Assembly (NCBI GenBank): GCA_003281005.1
Contig: QCDE01000003.1
Span: 19,762 to 83,761 of the forward strand
Direction: 5' to 3'
Source of the DNA: Pelagibacteraceae bacterium AG-349-O05
Lineage (GTDB): Bacteria > Pseudomonadota > Alphaproteobacteria > Pelagibacterales > Pelagibacteraceae
Length of the DNA stretch: 64,000 bases
The notes beneath the pieces were generated by a model, which searched no databases, was not told the DNA's origin, and saw only the letters and a list, made by a program, of their open reading frames with translations. A program made the position numbers and the translations under genes. Below are positions 16,891-25,783 of this stretch, one piece after another (position 1 is the stretch's first letter; each line of letters begins with the position of its first letter).

Positions 16891-17925
16891 ATGAGAATTG
16901 AAGAAGAGCTTAAATTAGATTATTCAGACGTACTTTTTAGGCCTAAAAGAAGTACCTTGAAAAGCCGTAAAGACGTAAATCTTTTAAGAACATACAGATT
17001 CAAATACAGCAAAAATGAATGGTCAGGTATTCCCATCATGGCAGCAAATATGGATGGTGTTGGAGAGCTAAGTGTTGCTGAAAAATTAAATGAATATGGA
17101 ATGATTACATCATTAACTAAACAACATGACGTTAAAAAAATTAAACAAAATAAAAATATAAAAAAAATATATCCTAATATTGCACTAAGTGTTGGTATCA
17201 AAAAAGAAGATTTTCAAAATTTAGATAAGGTATTAAAAGAATTTAGCTTTTTTAAATTTATTTGTATTGATGTTGCAAATGGTTACACAGAACATTTCAC
17301 TAATTTTATTAAATCTGTAAGGGATAAATACCCAACTAAAACAATAATCGCAGGTAATGTAGTAACTGCTGATATGACTCAAGAATTAGTTCTAAGTGGC
17401 GCTGATATTGTTAAAGTTGGAATTGGACCTGGAAGTGTTTGTACGACAAGAATTCAAACTGGAGTTGGTTATCCTCAATTAAGTGCGGTGATAGAATGTG
17501 CTGATGCAGCACATGGACTTGGTGCACATGTAATTGCAGATGGTGGATGTACATGTCCTGGTGATGTGGCTAAAGGTTTTGGAGGTGGTGCTGATTTTGT
17601 TATGCTCGGCGGCATGCTTGCAGGCCATGATGAAGGAAACGGTAAAATTGTTAAAATTAATGGAGAAAAATATATAGAGTTTTATGGATCTAGTTCAGAA
17701 GTTGCTAATAAAAAACACTATGGCGGTCTATCAGATTATCGAAGTAGTGAAGGACGTAAAGTAAGGGTCAAATATAGAGGTAAAATTAACGACACGATTT
17801 TAAATATCCTTGGTGGTGTAAGAAGTAGCTGTACTTATGTTGGTGCACCTTCGCTAAAACAATTAAGTAAATGCACAACATTTGTTAGAGTATCCAGTCA
17901 ATTTAATGATAGTTTGATTAAATAA
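16891..17925 (+). CDS. guaC: GMP reductase
   Basis: The 344-residue protein aligns from the first residue with classical GMP reductase: 'MRIEEELKLDYSDVLFRPKRS', then 'PIMAANMDGVGE' near 50, 'GNVVTADMTQELVLSGADIVKVGIGPGS' in part near 150-180, the catalytic Cys in 'GSVCTTRIQTGVGYPQLSA', 'IADGGCTCPGDVAKGFGGGADFVMLGG' in part, and 'YGGLSDYRSSEGRKV'. It lacks CBS domains, which separates it from IMP dehydrogenase. It deaminates GMP to IMP with NADPH. With apt and the gpt-like gene it forms a purine-salvage group. Confidence 0.96.
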   Translation: MRIEEELKLDYSDVLFRPKRSTLKSRKDVNLLRTYRFKYSKNEWSGIPIMAANMDGVGELSVAEKLNEYGMITSLTKQHDVKKIKQNKNIKKIYPNIALSVGIKKEDFQNLDKVLKEFSFFKFICIDVANGYTEHFTNFIKSVRDKYPTKTIIAGNVVTADMTQELVLSGADIVKVGIGPGSVCTTRIQTGVGYPQLSAVIECADAAHGLGAHVIADGGCTCPGDVAKGFGGGADFVMLGGMLAGHDEGNGKIVKINGEKYIEFYGSSSEVANKKHYGGLSDYRSSEGRKVRVKYRGKINDTILNILGGVRSSCTYVGAPSLKQLSKCTTFVRVSSQFNDSLIK

Positions 17926-17926
17926 T

Positions 17927-18445
17927 TTATTTTTCAAACTTAAAATCTTTTATATTTGTAGTTTCATATTTCTCAAAAGGCATATGTATCCAAGGAGAAT
18001 CTTTTAAATAATCTACAGAATAATCAGGTTTAAATTTTGAAGTTGATTTGTGCCATATAACTGCAGTTTTAATTTTTTCATCTAAATAAAATCCGTAGAA
18101 ATGCTCTAACCATTTGATACTTTTTATTAAAGTTTTTCCAGAGTCTGCTAAATCATCAACTAACAAAACATGTGAACCTAAATTTGGAGTAGTTTTCGCT
18201 AAATCTCTTGAAAAAGTAAACTGTCCTTGTTGGTTTTTAATATCATCACTATCACCATGGTAAGATTCTACGGATAAGATTGCTAAAGGGACATTGAAAA
18301 GTCTACTAAAAACATCTCCTACTCTTAATCCACCTTTTGCAATACAAATAATTTGATTAAATTTTAAGTTATCCTCATAAACTTTTTTAGCTAATTGCTC
18401 AATTTTTTTATGATATTCTTCCCAAGTTATATAAATATCTTTCAT
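17927..18445 (-). CDS. Xanthine/guanine-type phosphoribosyltransferase (Gpt-like)
   Basis: I start this at the ATG at 18445 (172 residues), because an upstream extension to 18478 would run through the tRNA. It is a type I PRTase: 'IICIAKGGLRVGDVFSRLF' near residues 31-49 and the PRPP loop 'HVLLVDDLADSGKTLIKS' near 93-110. 'SVESYHGDSDD' and 'DSPWIHMPFEKYE' near the C-terminus resemble xanthine/guanine PRTases. It probably returns a 6-oxopurine base to the nucleotide pool. Its ATG lies six bases after the tRNA 3' end on the same strand with no visible ribosome site. Confidence 0.85.
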   Translation of the reverse strand: MKDIYITWEEYHKKIEQLAKKVYEDNLKFNQIICIAKGGLRVGDVFSRLFNVPLAILSVESYHGDSDDIKNQQGQFTFSRDLAKTTPNLGSHVLLVDDLADSGKTLIKSIKWLEHFYGFYLDEKIKTAVIWHKSTSKFKPDYSVDYLKDSPWIHMPFEKYETTNIKDFKFEK

Positions 18446-18451
18446 AATTTT

Positions 18452-18528
18452 TGGTAGCGGGAAGTGGGATCGAACCACTGACCTCGGGCTTATGAGTCCC
18501 GCGCTCTAACCAACTGAGCTACCCCGCC
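18452..18528 (-). tRNA. tRNA with CAU anticodon (elongator Met likely)
   Basis: Read on the minus strand, 77 nt fold as a tRNA with encoded CCA. Acceptor GGCGGGG pairs with TCCCGCT (G-U at both ends), the D-arm is GCTC..GAGC, the anticodon loop CTCATAA holds CAT, and the T-stem AGTGG/CCACT encloses TTCGATC. The anticodon stem CGGGA/GCCCG has an A-G clash at the loop-closing pair 31-39. The sequence resembles elongator tRNA-Met of alphaproteobacteria; tRNA-Ile2 (CAU, lysidine-modified) is not excluded. Initiator tRNA is unlikely, as the 1-72 pair and the three-G anticodon stem pattern differ. Confidence 0.93.
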
Positions 18529-18597
18529 TTAATTGATAAATGGTTTATAATATAAATCTTTATTGTTTCAATAAACTTTTTTAAATCAAATTCTAAA

Positions 18598-18807
18598 CTA
18601 AATAATAAAATAAATAGCTAATGAGCTAACTAAACCAGCTAAAATAATTGAAAAAACAATTCTTTTTTTTAAAGTTCTTTTTTGATCTAATCTTACTCTA
18701 TTCAGTAAAATATTTACATTAGTAGTTTTAATCTTATCTACTTCAAAATCTTTATTTCTAGCAATATCAGTATTAGATAATGATATGTCTTGATCATTTT
18801 TTTTCAC
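18598..18807 (-). CDS. Small single-pass membrane protein, unknown family
   Basis: The 69-residue protein (GTG start) has a polar, charged N-terminal two thirds and one C-terminal membrane segment (about residues 49-69), preceded by a basic stretch KRTLKKR. That predicts an inner-membrane anchor with the N-terminus in the cytoplasm. It resembles the small protein at 28718-28915 in layout and in the juxtamembrane piece ('NVNILLNR' versus 'NVDVLKQR'). I do not recognise the family. Confidence 0.6.
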   Translation of the reverse strand: MKKNDQDISLSNTDIARNKDFEVDKIKTTNVNILLNRVRLDQKRTLKKRIVFSIILAGLVSSLAIYFII

Positions 18808-18855
18808 AGTTTATTTAACCAGCTAATTAACTTAAATACAATAAATTAAAATTAA

Positions 18856-21300
18856 CTAAATTTTTCTAAAATCTTTTGTATTTAGTGGTTTTGAAAGAAT
18901 TTCGATTGGATATTTGGTCTTCTCTACTTCAATGAACAAATTTTTACCTTTAAGCGTGTCTATTGTGTTTCCTGAATTAACATAGCCAAATGATAAATTT
19001 TTTTCAAAGCAGAATGAATAATTTCCTGAAGTGGTTCTTCCAATGATTTTATCATCTAAATAAATAGGCTCTTCGTGCAACAACAAAGGTTGACCAGGTT
19101 TACTATCTTTTAATGTAAACATCATCAATGTCTTTACTAAAGGTTTATCTTTAATTTTTAACAATGCGTCTTTACCTATAAAATTAACATGTTTTTTATA
19201 ACTAATAGTAAAATTTAAACCTGCTTGATACTGATTTTCCTCTGGGGAAATATCATGACCCCAATGCACAAAACCACTTTCCATTCTCATTATGTCCATC
19301 GCATGCATTCCACAATGAGATAAATCAAAATTTTTACCTTCTTCAATTAAAATTTTATATAATTTTAAAGCGTTTTCTTTATCGACATATAATTCAAATC
19401 CAAGTTCACCTACATAAGATATTCTTTGTGCCCAAACTTTAATATCATCTATATTTATATTTTTACCTGAACCAAATCGAAAATTTTCTGATGCAAGATC
19501 TTCTTCACTAATCTTTTGAATCATGTCTCTACTTTTAGGTCCAAATATACCAAGACAACAAATCTCCTCTGTAACATCAAAAAATTTAACATCCTCGGAT
19601 AAATATTTTAAAATGTGAAATTTATCTCTTTCTCTTGTAGCGGCTGGACTTACTATTCTAAAATAATTTTTATCTAAACAAACAACAGTTAAATCTGTTT
19701 CTATTCCGCCGCCCTCATTAAGCATGTGAGTATAGGTAGTTTTTCCAATTTCATTTTTAATGTTGGCTGTACAGATTTTTTGTAATTCACTATGAGTTTT
19801 TTCACCTTTTAAGTCAAATTTAGAAAAAGTTGAAAAATCAAAAAGTCCTACATTCTTTCTAGCATTTATGGTTTCATGTTTTGCAGACGGGTACCAATTT
19901 TGATAATTAAAACTATAATTATATTTTGGTTCTTCACCGTTTAAAGAGTACCACATAGGTCTTTCAAAACCTCCTGTAACGCCAAAACATGCACCAGCTT
20001 TTTTTAACTCATCATGATAAGGTAGTAATTTTTCATTTCTTGAAGTTTCGTGTTGTTTATACGGCCAATGCATACCATATAAATCCCCTAAGGTTTCAGT
20101 AACCCTATCCATGATAAATTTTGAAGAAGAATGAAACTTTTGAAATCTTTTTATATCTAAAGAAAATAAATCTTCATTTATATGACCGTTAATCATCCAG
20201 TCAGCAGTAACTCTACCTGCACCACCAGAACTTGCTATTCCAATACTATTAAAACCACAACATGTATAAAGATTTTTAACTTCTGGTGTTTCTCCAAGTA
20301 AATATTGAGTATCAGGTGTAAACGACTCAGGTCCTGAAAAAAATTTTCTTATACCTGCGTTTTCTAACATTGGGAGTCTGTGAAAAGATTTTTCAAGGTA
20401 AGGCTCGAAATGATCAAAATCGTCAGGAAATTCTCCAAATGAAAAATCATCTGGGACTCTGCCACTATCTTTAAAAGCAGGTTTTGCATTAGGTTCAAAA
20501 ATTCCAACTAACATTTTTCCAGTATCCTCTTTTAAATAAAGGCACGCATTGTAATCCCTTAAAACAGGTAAATCTTTAGGAAGATCTTTCATAGGTTCTG
20601 TGATCACATAGAAGTGCTCATTAGGATATAGCGGAACACTAACACCAATATCTTCTCCAATTTGTCGAGACCACATACCTGTAGCTAAAACTACATATTC
20701 ACAATCAATTTTTCCTTGAGAAGTTTTAACACCACATATTCGTTTATTTTTAACTAAAATTTTTTTTACTGGTGATTTCTCAAATATCTGAACACCTAGC
20801 ATTTTAGCTGCTTTAGACAATACATTGGTAACACCAACAGGATCTGCCTGACCATCTTTTGGCATATAAACTCCGCCAACTAGATCTTCGTTTTTTACTA
20901 CTGGATATAATTCTTTTATTCTTTCTTTATTTAAAACCTCTACCTCAACATTAGATAGTTGTGCTGTAGTAGCTTGCCTTAACAACTCCTGCATCCTCTC
21001 TTTAGATGAGGCAACTGTAATTGCTCCATTTTGTTTAAGACCAGTTGATAAACCTGTTTTTTTTTCTAGCTCTTTATAAAGATCTAAAGAATATTTTCTT
21101 AACTTAGTTATAGTAGAAGTAGCTCCTAATTGACCTATTAATCCTGCAGCATGCCATGTTGTTCCAGAAGTAAGTTGGTCTCTTTCTAATAAAACTACGT
21201 CTTTCCAGCCAAATTTAGCTAAATGATAAGCACAAGAGGTACCAGCAACTCCACCTCCTATTACAACTACCTTTGCGCTTGAAGGATAGTTTTTCTCCAT
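18856..21300 (-). CDS. FAD-dependent oxidoreductase / GcvT-family demethylase (dimethylglycine/sarcosine dehydrogenase-like)
   Basis: The 814-residue protein has the full dimethylglycine dehydrogenase layout. A DAO FAD domain (residues ~10-370) has 'VVIGGGVAGTSCAYHLA' and 'TTWHAAGLIGQLG', whose His matches the covalent-flavin His of DMGDH. An FAO_M linker (~370-425) and a GcvT aminomethyltransferase domain with GcvT_C (~430-810) follow, including 'ELGFELYVDKENA'. Relatives oxidise an N-methyl group and pass the one-carbon unit to tetrahydrofolate. It is third in a minus-strand operon after an aminotransferase and alanine dehydrogenase (2-base gap), opposite tauABC, so an N-methylated amino acid or N-methyltaurine is plausible. 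Substrate unproven. Confidence 0.9.
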   Translation of the reverse strand: MEKNYPSSAKVVVIGGGVAGTSCAYHLAKFGWKDVVLLERDQLTSGTTWHAAGLIGQLGATSTITKLRKYSLDLYKELEKKTGLSTGLKQNGAITVASSKERMQELLRQATTAQLSNVEVEVLNKERIKELYPVVKNEDLVGGVYMPKDGQADPVGVTNVLSKAAKMLGVQIFEKSPVKKILVKNKRICGVKTSQGKIDCEYVVLATGMWSRQIGEDIGVSVPLYPNEHFYVITEPMKDLPKDLPVLRDYNACLYLKEDTGKMLVGIFEPNAKPAFKDSGRVPDDFSFGEFPDDFDHFEPYLEKSFHRLPMLENAGIRKFFSGPESFTPDTQYLLGETPEVKNLYTCCGFNSIGIASSGGAGRVTADWMINGHINEDLFSLDIKRFQKFHSSSKFIMDRVTETLGDLYGMHWPYKQHETSRNEKLLPYHDELKKAGACFGVTGGFERPMWYSLNGEEPKYNYSFNYQNWYPSAKHETINARKNVGLFDFSTFSKFDLKGEKTHSELQKICTANIKNEIGKTTYTHMLNEGGGIETDLTVVCLDKNYFRIVSPAATRERDKFHILKYLSEDVKFFDVTEEICCLGIFGPKSRDMIQKISEEDLASENFRFGSGKNINIDDIKVWAQRISYVGELGFELYVDKENALKLYKILIEEGKNFDLSHCGMHAMDIMRMESGFVHWGHDISPEENQYQAGLNFTISYKKHVNFIGKDALLKIKDKPLVKTLMMFTLKDSKPGQPLLLHEEPIYLDDKIIGRTTSGNYSFCFEKNLSFGYVNSGNTIDTLKGKNLFIEVEKTKYPIEILSKPLNTKDFRKI

Positions 21301-21302
21301 TT

Positions 21303-22421
21303 CTAATGTTTGATAGCTTCTCCAGGTTCTACAAAACTATGTCCAAAGACATCAGCAACTGCTTTGTAAGTTACTTGACCTTTATGAACATTTAACCCTG
21401 CTAAAAAGTTTTTATCTTCACTTAATGCTTTTTGATAACCTTTATTAGCAAGCTTAACTAAGAAAGGTAGAGTTGCATTATTTAATGCTAATGTTGATGT
21501 TCTAGGAACACCTCCTGGCATATTTGCTACACAATAATGAACTACATCATCGACAATATAGGTTGGATCACCGTGTGTTGTAGGTTTACTGGTTTCTACA
21601 CAACCACCTTGATCTATAGCAACATCAACAATTACAGAACCTCTTTTCATTTTTTTAATCATTTGTTTAGTAATTAATTTTGGAGCTTCTGCTCCTGGAA
21701 TTAATACACCGCCAACCAATAAATCTGCCTCCGCAACTAATTTATCTAAATCTGTTTTATCACTTTGCTCTGGAATAATTTTATCTCCAAACATTTCAAC
21801 AAGTTGTTTTAATCTTGCCTCGGATTTATCAACAATATGAACTTTTGCTTGCATGCCAGTTGCAATCACTGCAGCATTTTCTCCAACAACTCCTCCTCCT
21901 AAAATAACTACTGTTCCGCCTGTTACACCTGGTGCTCCTCCCAAAAGCAATCCTCTACCACTTTGATTTTTTTCTAAGCAGTGAGCTCCTGCTTGCACAG
22001 ACATTCTGCCTGCAACAGCACTCATTGGAGCAAGTAAAGGTAATCTTCCATTATCATCCGTTACAGTTTCATAAGCGATATTAATACTTTTAGATTTTAT
22101 TAAACCCTCAGTTAATTCTTTTGCTGCAGCTAAATGAAGATAAGTATATACGATTTGATTTTCTCTAATCATATCAACTTCTACCTTCTGAGGTTCTTTA
22201 ACTTTAACAATTATTTCTGCATCATTAAAAATATCAGCAGCGGTATCAGCAATTTTAGCTCCGGCTTTTATATATTGGTCGTTATCAAAACCAGCCTCAA
22301 ACCCACCGTTGTTTTCAACTAAAACTTCATGACCCTCTGAAACTAAAGTTTTTACACTATCAGGAGTTAAACCAATTCTATTTTCTTGTGGTTTTATTTC
22401 TTTGGGAACTCCAATTTTCAT
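21303..22421 (-). CDS. ald: Alanine dehydrogenase
   Basis: The 372-residue protein is a clear Ald: 'MKIGVPKEIKPQENRIGLTP' at the start, 'YTYLHLAAAKELTEGL' near 91-106 with the catalytic His, 'KVKEP' with the substrate Lys near 74, and a Rossmann motif 'VVILGGGVVGENAAVIATGM' near 169-188. It deaminates alanine to pyruvate and ammonia with NAD+. Sitting between a pyruvate-dependent aminotransferase and the GcvT protein, it would regenerate pyruvate from alanine, the classical arrangement in taurine transamination. Confidence 0.96.
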   Translation of the reverse strand: MKIGVPKEIKPQENRIGLTPDSVKTLVSEGHEVLVENNGGFEAGFDNDQYIKAGAKIADTAADIFNDAEIIVKVKEPQKVEVDMIRENQIVYTYLHLAAAKELTEGLIKSKSINIAYETVTDDNGRLPLLAPMSAVAGRMSVQAGAHCLEKNQSGRGLLLGGAPGVTGGTVVILGGGVVGENAAVIATGMQAKVHIVDKSEARLKQLVEMFGDKIIPEQSDKTDLDKLVAEADLLVGGVLIPGAEAPKLITKQMIKKMKRGSVIVDVAIDQGGCVETSKPTTHGDPTYIVDDVVHYCVANMPGGVPRTSTLALNNATLPFLVKLANKGYQKALSEDKNFLAGLNVHKGQVTYKAVADVFGHSFVEPGEAIKH

Positions 22422-22430
22422 AAACGAAAA

Positions 22431-23777
22431 TTAATTCTTTTTACTTTTTGCGTAATTTGTTATTCCAGTTCGAAGTTTTTCAATGATCTCATCTATGTGT
22501 TTTTTTTCACAAATAAACATTGGAGCAATAATTAAACAATCACCTGTAGCTTTAAAATTTACACCCGCTTCATAGCAATGTTTGAAACAAGTAAGTCCAG
22601 CAGCACCTGGTTTTTTGTCCATAACAATATCTATTCCACCCATCATTCCGTATCCTCTGATGTTATCAACAACATCAATATCTTTTAGAGACATTAAACC
22701 TTCTTGGAAATAAGGCGCTAAATTTTTAGCTCTATTAAAAATATCATCCTTTTCAATAATATCCTGTACAGCTAAACCAGCAGCTACAGAAATTGGAATT
22801 CCAGAATAAGTATATCCATGAAATAATTCGATCGTTCCTTTAGGAGCATTTTCTGCAATAGCATCATAGATATCTTCTTTGCATGCAACAACTCCCATTG
22901 GGCTTATACCATTTGTTGTTGCTTTAGCCATTGTTATCATGTCTGGAGTTACACCATACTCTTGTGATGCAAATGGAGAACCAGTTCTACCCCAGCCTGT
23001 AATTACTTCATCAAAAATTAAAAGAATTCCGTGTTTATCACAAATTTCTCTTAATCTTTGTAGATATCCTTTTGGTGGAACTAATGTACCTGTTGATCCT
23101 GCAATAGGTTCAACAATACAAGCTGCAATATTTTCGGCTCCAAAGTTCATACAAATTCTTTCTAAATCTTCTGCTAACTCTACACCTGTTTCTGGCTGAC
23201 CACTTACAAATTTATGTTCTGGTAAATGTGTATGTCTCATATGAACAACACCCGGCATTAAAACACTTGCAAAAGTTTTAACATTATTAACCATACCTCC
23301 AACAGAAGTCGCACCAATATTCATTCCATGGTAACCTCTTTCTCTACCAACAAATCTAAATCTTTGACTATCTCCTCTCGCTCTATGATAAGCGATTGCA
23401 ATCTTTATTGCAGTCTCGACAGCTGTTGAACCACAAATAGTGTAAAACATTCTATTTAAATTTCCCGGAGTGTGTTTTGAAATTCTAGTCGCTAATTCAA
23501 ACGATCCACCAAAACCTTGTTGAAAAGGTTGACAATAATCTAACGTTTTTAACTGATTTGTTATTGCCTCAATAATTTCTTCTCTACCATGCCCTAACGG
23601 ATTACAAAATAATCCAGAGCTTGCATCAATTTGAGTTTGTCCTTGGTGGTTTTTTAAATACACACCTTTAGCTTCAACAATTAATCTTGGGTTCTCTTTA
23701 AAATCTTTGTTAGATGTAAATGGCATCCAATGCTCATTTAAAGAATTTGGAATTGCTGTTTTATTTTGCGTGCTCAT
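22431..23777 (-). CDS. Class III aminotransferase, omega-amino acid/taurine:pyruvate type
   Basis: The 448-residue PLP enzyme starts 'LNEHWMPFTSNKDFKENPRL', the N-terminus of beta-alanine:pyruvate and related omega-transaminases. It has 'GSTAVETAIKIAIAYHRARG' near 118-137, 'RERGYHGMNIGATSVGG' near 146-162, 'LLIFDEVITGWGRTG' near 247-261 and the Schiff-base Lys in 'MAKATTNG' near 283. It transfers an amino group from a non-alpha amine to pyruvate. As first gene of an operon with ald and divergent from tauABC across 182 bases, taurine:pyruvate aminotransferase (Tpa-like) is the leading guess; beta-alanine or hypotaurine are alternatives. Confidence 0.9.
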   Translation of the reverse strand: MSTQNKTAIPNSLNEHWMPFTSNKDFKENPRLIVEAKGVYLKNHQGQTQIDASSGLFCNPLGHGREEIIEAITNQLKTLDYCQPFQQGFGGSFELATRISKHTPGNLNRMFYTICGSTAVETAIKIAIAYHRARGDSQRFRFVGRERGYHGMNIGATSVGGMVNNVKTFASVLMPGVVHMRHTHLPEHKFVSGQPETGVELAEDLERICMNFGAENIAACIVEPIAGSTGTLVPPKGYLQRLREICDKHGILLIFDEVITGWGRTGSPFASQEYGVTPDMITMAKATTNGISPMGVVACKEDIYDAIAENAPKGTIELFHGYTYSGIPISVAAGLAVQDIIEKDDIFNRAKNLAPYFQEGLMSLKDIDVVDNIRGYGMMGGIDIVMDKKPGAAGLTCFKHCYEAGVNFKATGDCLIIAPMFICEKKHIDEIIEKLRTGITNYAKSKKN

Positions 23778-23959
23778 AAAAATTTCTTTCTATAAAATTT
23801 TTTATTTTAATCTTAAGGCCTCTTTAGACTAAAATAAATGGATTAACTACCACATTATTGACACAACCACCAATTGTATAAACTTTCTTTTTTGTTTTAC
23901 TTCAGGCACAATTTGAATTTAAATATCCAGAATTTAATTAATTAAACATAGGGGAATAA

Positions 23960-24901
23960 ATGAAAAAAATATTAAGTTTTATTCTAGGATCTATTTTTGC
24001 GCTTAACCTATCAATTTCAGTTGCTAATTCAGCTGCAAATGAAGTTAGAGTTGCATACTTTCTAGAATGGCCGAGCCCAAATCTAGAGGATATGCAGAAG
24101 AAAAATTTTGCTAAAGCTCTTGGCGTACCAGTTAAATGGACTAACTTCACAAATGGTGGGGCAATGACTGATGCAATGTTAGCAGGAGATATTGATATTT
24201 CTTACTCACAAGGATTAGTGCCTTTTATAAATGCTGTAAAATCAAATGCACCTATAAAATTAGTTGATATTGCTATGGAATACGGAATGGGTGGAACTAC
24301 ATGTGTTACATCTAACGCTTCTGGAATAACAAAAGCAAACGCTACTGAATTAGAAGGTAAAAAAGTTGCTGTTCCATTAGGAACAATGGCTGAATACGTT
24401 TTTGATGAAAGTATGAAAGTTGTTGGTGCTGATAGAGGTAAAATGGACATTATTCAAATGGACCCAGAAGAAGGTGCTGCTGCATTAGTTAGTGGTGATG
24501 TTGTAATGGCATGTTTATTTGGTGGTAATTCTATCAAAGCAGCAACTGCAGTTGGTTCAAGACTTTTGACTGTTGATGAAGCTAGAGCAGCTGGTATCTT
24601 AGGTATAGATATCACGTCTGTTACAGATAAATTCATGAAAGAAAACCCAGGTATGTTAAGAACTTTCATCGAAGTAACTCATGAGGCTAATGCTAGATAT
24701 AAAGCTGGTAAGGCTGATATGAATTCTATGGCGAAAGCTTCTGAAATGAAAGTTTCAGATATGAAAGAAACTTTAAGTGGCTTCAAATTCTTAACGCCAG
24801 AAGAAACAAAAGCATCTATGGAAAGTGGTAATCTTGATGGTTTCCTAAAAGGTATGGGAACTCCAGGAGGATCTGTGGATACAAGTTTCTTACCTTTATA
24901 A
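23960..24901 (+). CDS. tauA: Taurine-type ABC transporter substrate-binding protein
   Basis: The 313-residue protein has a signal peptide ending near residue 25 and a TauA/SsuA-like fold: 'VRVAYFLEWPSPNLEDMQKKNF', 'TNGGAMTDAMLAGDIDISYSQG' near 63-84 (the loop that sets the binding cleft), and 'LEGKKVAVPLGTMAEYVF' near 131-148. TauA members bind taurine or other sulfonates in the periplasm. It is the first gene of tauABC and is followed by a strong hairpin with a T-run that should make it much more abundant than TauBC. Ligand identity rests on family and neighbours. Confidence 0.88.
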   Translation: MKKILSFILGSIFALNLSISVANSAANEVRVAYFLEWPSPNLEDMQKKNFAKALGVPVKWTNFTNGGAMTDAMLAGDIDISYSQGLVPFINAVKSNAPIKLVDIAMEYGMGGTTCVTSNASGITKANATELEGKKVAVPLGTMAEYVFDESMKVVGADRGKMDIIQMDPEEGAAALVSGDVVMACLFGGNSIKAATAVGSRLLTVDEARAAGILGIDITSVTDKFMKENPGMLRTFIEVTHEANARYKAGKADMNSMAKASEMKVSDMKETLSGFKFLTPEETKASMESGNLDGFLKGMGTPGGSVDTSFLPL

Positions 24902-24922
24902 TTTTAAGGGTTTAAAACTTTT

Positions 24923-24960
24923 AAATAGGCACCGATTAATAGTTGGTGCCTATTTTTTTT
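24923..24960 (+). terminator. Intrinsic terminator/attenuator between tauA and tauB
   Basis: ATAGGCACC (24925-24933) pairs with GGTGCCTAT (24945-24953), and flanking A/T pairs extend the stem; the loop is 11 bases and a run of T's follows. This is the most canonical intrinsic terminator in the window. tauB starts 26 bases later on the same strand with no obvious promoter, so partial read-through is expected. Confidence 0.85.
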
Positions 24961-24985
24961 GTCAAATTTCTAATATAAAGTAGTT

Positions 24986-25783
24986 ATGAGTGATCTAGTT
25001 TCTCAAAATCTAAATATGATTTTTAAAACTCCAAAAGGAGAAACGGTTCATGCTTTAAAGGATGTAAGTTTTACTTTAAAAAAAGGAGAATTGCTTACTG
25101 TTCTTGGGCCCTCTGGTTGTGGAAAAACAACTTTACTAAATATTACTGCTGGATTTTTAAGACCCACGTCAGGAAAAATAACACTTAACAATAACGAAAT
25201 TGATGGACCTGGTGTTGAAAGAGGAATGGTTTTTCAACAAGGTGCTTTGTTTGAATGGTTAACAGTTTCTGAGAATGTAAATTTTGGACTAAGGATGAAA
25301 AAAGAAGATCCTGAAGTTACAGCAAAGAAAGTTGATGAGTGGTTAGATATAGTTGGACTTAAAGGTTTTGGAAATACGCCTACATATCAATTATCAGGTG
25401 GTATGCAGCAAAGAGTTGCACTTGCAAGATGTTTAATAAATGATCCCGATTTAATTTTAATGGATGAGCCATTAGGAGCATTAGATGCTTTAACAAGAGA
25501 AAAAATGCAGTCTTTAGTTTTAAAGATTTGGAAAGAAACTGGAAAAACTATTATCTTAATTACTCACTCTGTTGAAGAAGCATTATTGCTTGGAGAAAGA
25601 TTATATGTAATGGCACCAAGACCAGGACGTATACATAAAGAGTACAACCTTCCATTTGCAGAAATGGGTCTCACACAAGATTTAAGAGAAATTAAAAAAA
25701 ATAAAGAATTTTCATCTACAAGAGAAGAAATTTTATCCATGATTTGGAATATGGAAGAAGAAATAATGGGGAAAGAAAATTAA
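24986..25783 (+). CDS. tauB: Taurine-type ABC transporter ATP-binding protein
   Basis: The 265-residue ATPase has Walker A 'GPSGCGKTT' near residues 41-49, Q-loop 'VFQQGALFEWLTV' near 82-94, signature 'LSGGMQQRVALAR' near 131-143, Walker B 'LILMDEPLGALD' near 151-162 and H-loop 'ITHSVEEAL'. The 'LFEWLTVSENVNFGL' region is characteristic of the nitrate/sulfonate/taurine (TauB/SsuB) branch. The stop overlaps the tauC start (TAATG). Confidence 0.94.
   Translation: MSDLVSQNLNMIFKTPKGETVHALKDVSFTLKKGELLTVLGPSGCGKTTLLNITAGFLRPTSGKITLNNNEIDGPGVERGMVFQQGALFEWLTVSENVNFGLRMKKEDPEVTAKKVDEWLDIVGLKGFGNTPTYQLSGGMQQRVALARCLINDPDLILMDEPLGALDALTREKMQSLVLKIWKETGKTIILITHSVEEALLLGERLYVMAPRPGRIHKEYNLPFAEMGLTQDLREIKKNKEFSSTREEILSMIWNMEEEIMGKEN

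Noticed and set aside
18446..18478. N-terminal extension of the gpt-like gene to a start at 18478
   Set aside because: The extra 11 codons are the tRNA 3' half read as protein; the ATG at 18445 gives the family-length protein.
23858..23882. TTGACA and TATAAA upstream of tauA as a sigma70 promoter
   Set aside because: Both boxes are good matches, but the spacer is only 13 bases, too short for a normal promoter.
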